A stretch of 7,385 nt of DNA from Candidatus Hermodarchaeota archaeon. Lineage in GTDB: Archaea; Asgardarchaeota; Hermodarchaeia; Hermodarchaeales; Hermodarchaeaceae. Where the stretch lies: the NCBI GenBank assembly GCA_016840595.1, contig JAEOSA010000093.1, forward strand, positions 1 to 7,385, read 5' to 3'. This document shows, in pieces, positions 6,655 to 7,385 of the stretch. The position numbers and the translations under genes are program-made. Each line of letters opens with the position of its first letter. Within the stretch, counting starts at the first letter, position 1. Below the pieces are notes generated by a model. The model saw nothing but the letters and a program-made list of their open reading frames with translations, was not told the DNA's origin and made no database searches.

Positions 6655-7083
6655 TTACTTTGTGAAATCAAGCTTTTCGACAGGGTCCGGATACATTTGT
6701 CCCGGTTTCATATATTCAATTTTCACCGGGGCTAGATGCAACAACACGAAATTAGGATCATCTGCTGACTTGAAATACGAAGAGAAAAATGAGGTTGCCT
6801 TAGCCAACCGCTCTCGGATCTTGGAGTCTTCAACAATCTTTGCACGCGCACTGAAACGCACATACCCTCCACCTTCTTCAAACCGAAAGAGCCTGACAAC
6901 TTCGACCTTCTCATTCTTCTTAATCTGAGCTACTTTGGCATCTTTCAACCCTGTTAAAACAAAGAGCTCTCCAGTATTTTCCACCAAGGTCACAGGACGA
7001 ACGCGGGGTTGGTTTCCTTCTGCTGTCGCCATGAAGATAGTGTTTTCTCCTCTCAACAATTCCTCGACTGTAGGAATTGACAA
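6655..7083 (-). CDS. Pyridoxamine 5'-phosphate oxidase-like flavin/F420-binding protein
   Basis: A 142-residue split-barrel protein of the PPOX family. The hallmark pieces are in order: a short helix (VEELLRG, 6-12), the strand pair MATAEGNQPRVRPV (18-31), GELFVLTGLKDAKVAQI (38-54), VEVVRLF (60-66), the strand YVRFSARAKIVED (74-86), and the closing strand FVLLHLAPVKIEYM (112-125). The family binds FMN, F420 or haem, usually as a homodimer, and includes many uncharacterised reductases; the exact cofactor and substrate cannot be read here. The start is TTG at 7083: the ATG two codons upstream is followed at once by TAA, and a strong AGGAGGG site sits 6 bases before the TTG. The gene follows the M42 peptidase stop by 11 bases and is likely in its operon. 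Length is normal for small members. Cytoplasmic. Confidence 0.85.
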   Translation of the reverse strand: MSIPTVEELLRGENTIFMATAEGNQPRVRPVTLVENTGELFVLTGLKDAKVAQIKKNEKVEVVRLFRFEEGGGYVRFSARAKIVEDSKIRERLAKATSFFSSYFKSADDPNFVLLHLAPVKIEYMKPGQMYPDPVEKLDFTK

Positions 7084-7089
7084 TTACAT

Positions 7090-7096
7090 CCCTCCT
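7090..7096 (-). promoter_or_regulatory. Shine-Dalgarno site that sets the TTG start of the PPOX gene
   Basis: AGGAGGG on the minus strand lies 6 bases before the TTG at 7083-7081 and overlaps the TAG stop of the M42 peptidase (TAGGAGGG). The bases between it and TTG read ATGTAA, a start directly followed by a stop in the same frame. The site supports TTG as the real start and coupling to the upstream gene. Confidence 0.75.
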
Positions 7097-7385
7097 AGGG
7101 TTTCCAAGTTCGAGTGAAACCGTAAACCAAATCTATAGTGGCTATAATGTCACATAACTGGAGGAGTGAAATCGCTGAATGAATGTAGCGACATGGAACG
7201 GACACCACCCCTGTGGGCACACCATGACGTGTTTGGGAAATGGGTCCACCATCGGTTCCGCCTCCCAAGGGTTGTTTGATTTGATAGGTGATGTTCTCTT
7301 TTTTCGCGACCTTCTCTAAAGTGGCTAGAACCTGCGGATGGACAATAAGGTTGCGATCCGCTACCGTAATTGCAGGCCCTTGCCC
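7095..7385 (-). CDS. M42 family metallo-aminopeptidase (TET-type), C-terminal fragment
   Basis: The frame is open from the window edge (7385) to a TAG at 7097-7095, giving the last 96 residues of a larger protein. It opens with GQGPAITVADRNLIVHPQVL, then QPLGGGTDGGPISQTRHGV (about 39-57), then PTGVVSVPCRYIHSAISLL (about 57-75). These three blocks, 'GpGPaI...D', 'GGGTDa' and 'P.GvvsiP.RYiHS', are the signature C-terminal end of M42 peptidases. These two-metal aminopeptidases assemble into tetrahedral dodecamers and trim peptides in the cytoplasm. The histidine of YIHS (fragment residue 69) is a metal ligand in the family and is present. The usual GGGTDA is GGGTDGG here, a mild change. The other metal ligands lie outside the window. 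The gene is upstream of, and probably co-transcribed with, the PPOX-like gene. Confidence 0.9.
   Translation of the reverse strand, partial: GQGPAITVADRNLIVHPQVLATLEKVAKKENITYQIKQPLGGGTDGGPISQTRHGVPTGVVSVPCRYIHSAISLLQLCDIIATIDLVYGFTRTWKP

Noticed and set aside
6662..7117. Plus- and minus-strand open frames across the PPOX gene (88, 60 and 60 residues)
   Set aside because: Shadows of the PPOX gene, which has the split-barrel motifs and a strong Shine-Dalgarno site.
1..7385. CRISPR array, transposon ends, tRNA or rRNA genes, toxin-antitoxin pair or other defence system
   Set aside because: No regularly spaced repeats, long inverted repeats, transposase motifs, tRNA-like cloverleaf or known defence domains were seen on either strand; the caspase-like protein has a signal peptide and anchor and no neighbouring defence sensor.

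Overview
The window looks archaeal, most plausibly from an uncultivated lineage with a large sugar-degrading repertoire; an Asgard-like archaeon is possible, but I cannot prove the phylum from sequence alone. The reasons are: several TTG/GTG starts next to strong Shine-Dalgarno sites of the GAGGTGAT type; AT-rich TATA-like boxes with T-run terminators lacking a convincing stem; an M42 aminopeptidase; and a membrane protein ending in the coiled-coil plus short helical tail common in archaeal proteins. There is no sign of a mobile element, CRISPR array, RNA gene or repeat family.

Layout. Bases 1-521 (+) carry the C-terminal end of a GH38-type alpha-mannosidase, cut by the window edge. Bases 659-1453 (+) encode a small two-helix membrane protein with a long proline-rich cytoplasmic tail. 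Bases 1565-2509 (+) encode a protein of the ARPP-1 family (DUF6569-like) whose conserved N-terminus is open in frame but has no normal start codon. Bases 2621-3589 (+) encode a secreted, membrane-anchored caspase/legumain-like (clan CD) protein with His and Cys motifs and an EF-hand-like loop. T-runs after the second and third genes suggest that these + strand genes are transcribed separately.

The right half is on the minus strand. A GH35-type beta-galactosidase (6531 to 4372) is coupled by an ATGA overlap to an unrecognised 263-residue protein (4375 to 3584), whose stop overlaps the stop of the caspase-like gene convergently by 6 bases. Upstream lies another two-gene unit: the C-terminal end of an M42 metallo-aminopeptidase (7385 to 7095, cut by the window edge) followed by a pyridoxamine 5'-phosphate oxidase-like flavin-binding protein (7083 to 6655). 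The latter's Shine-Dalgarno site overlaps the peptidase stop codon.

Functionally the window combines intracellular glycan hydrolysis (GH38 and GH35, the latter clearly without a signal peptide), peptide breakdown (M42) and a surface protease-like protein. I see no evidence that all of these form one system. The items most worth a second look are the recoded or mis-sequenced start of the ARPP-1 gene, the membrane-tethered caspase-like protein, and the unknown protein coupled to the beta-galactosidase.
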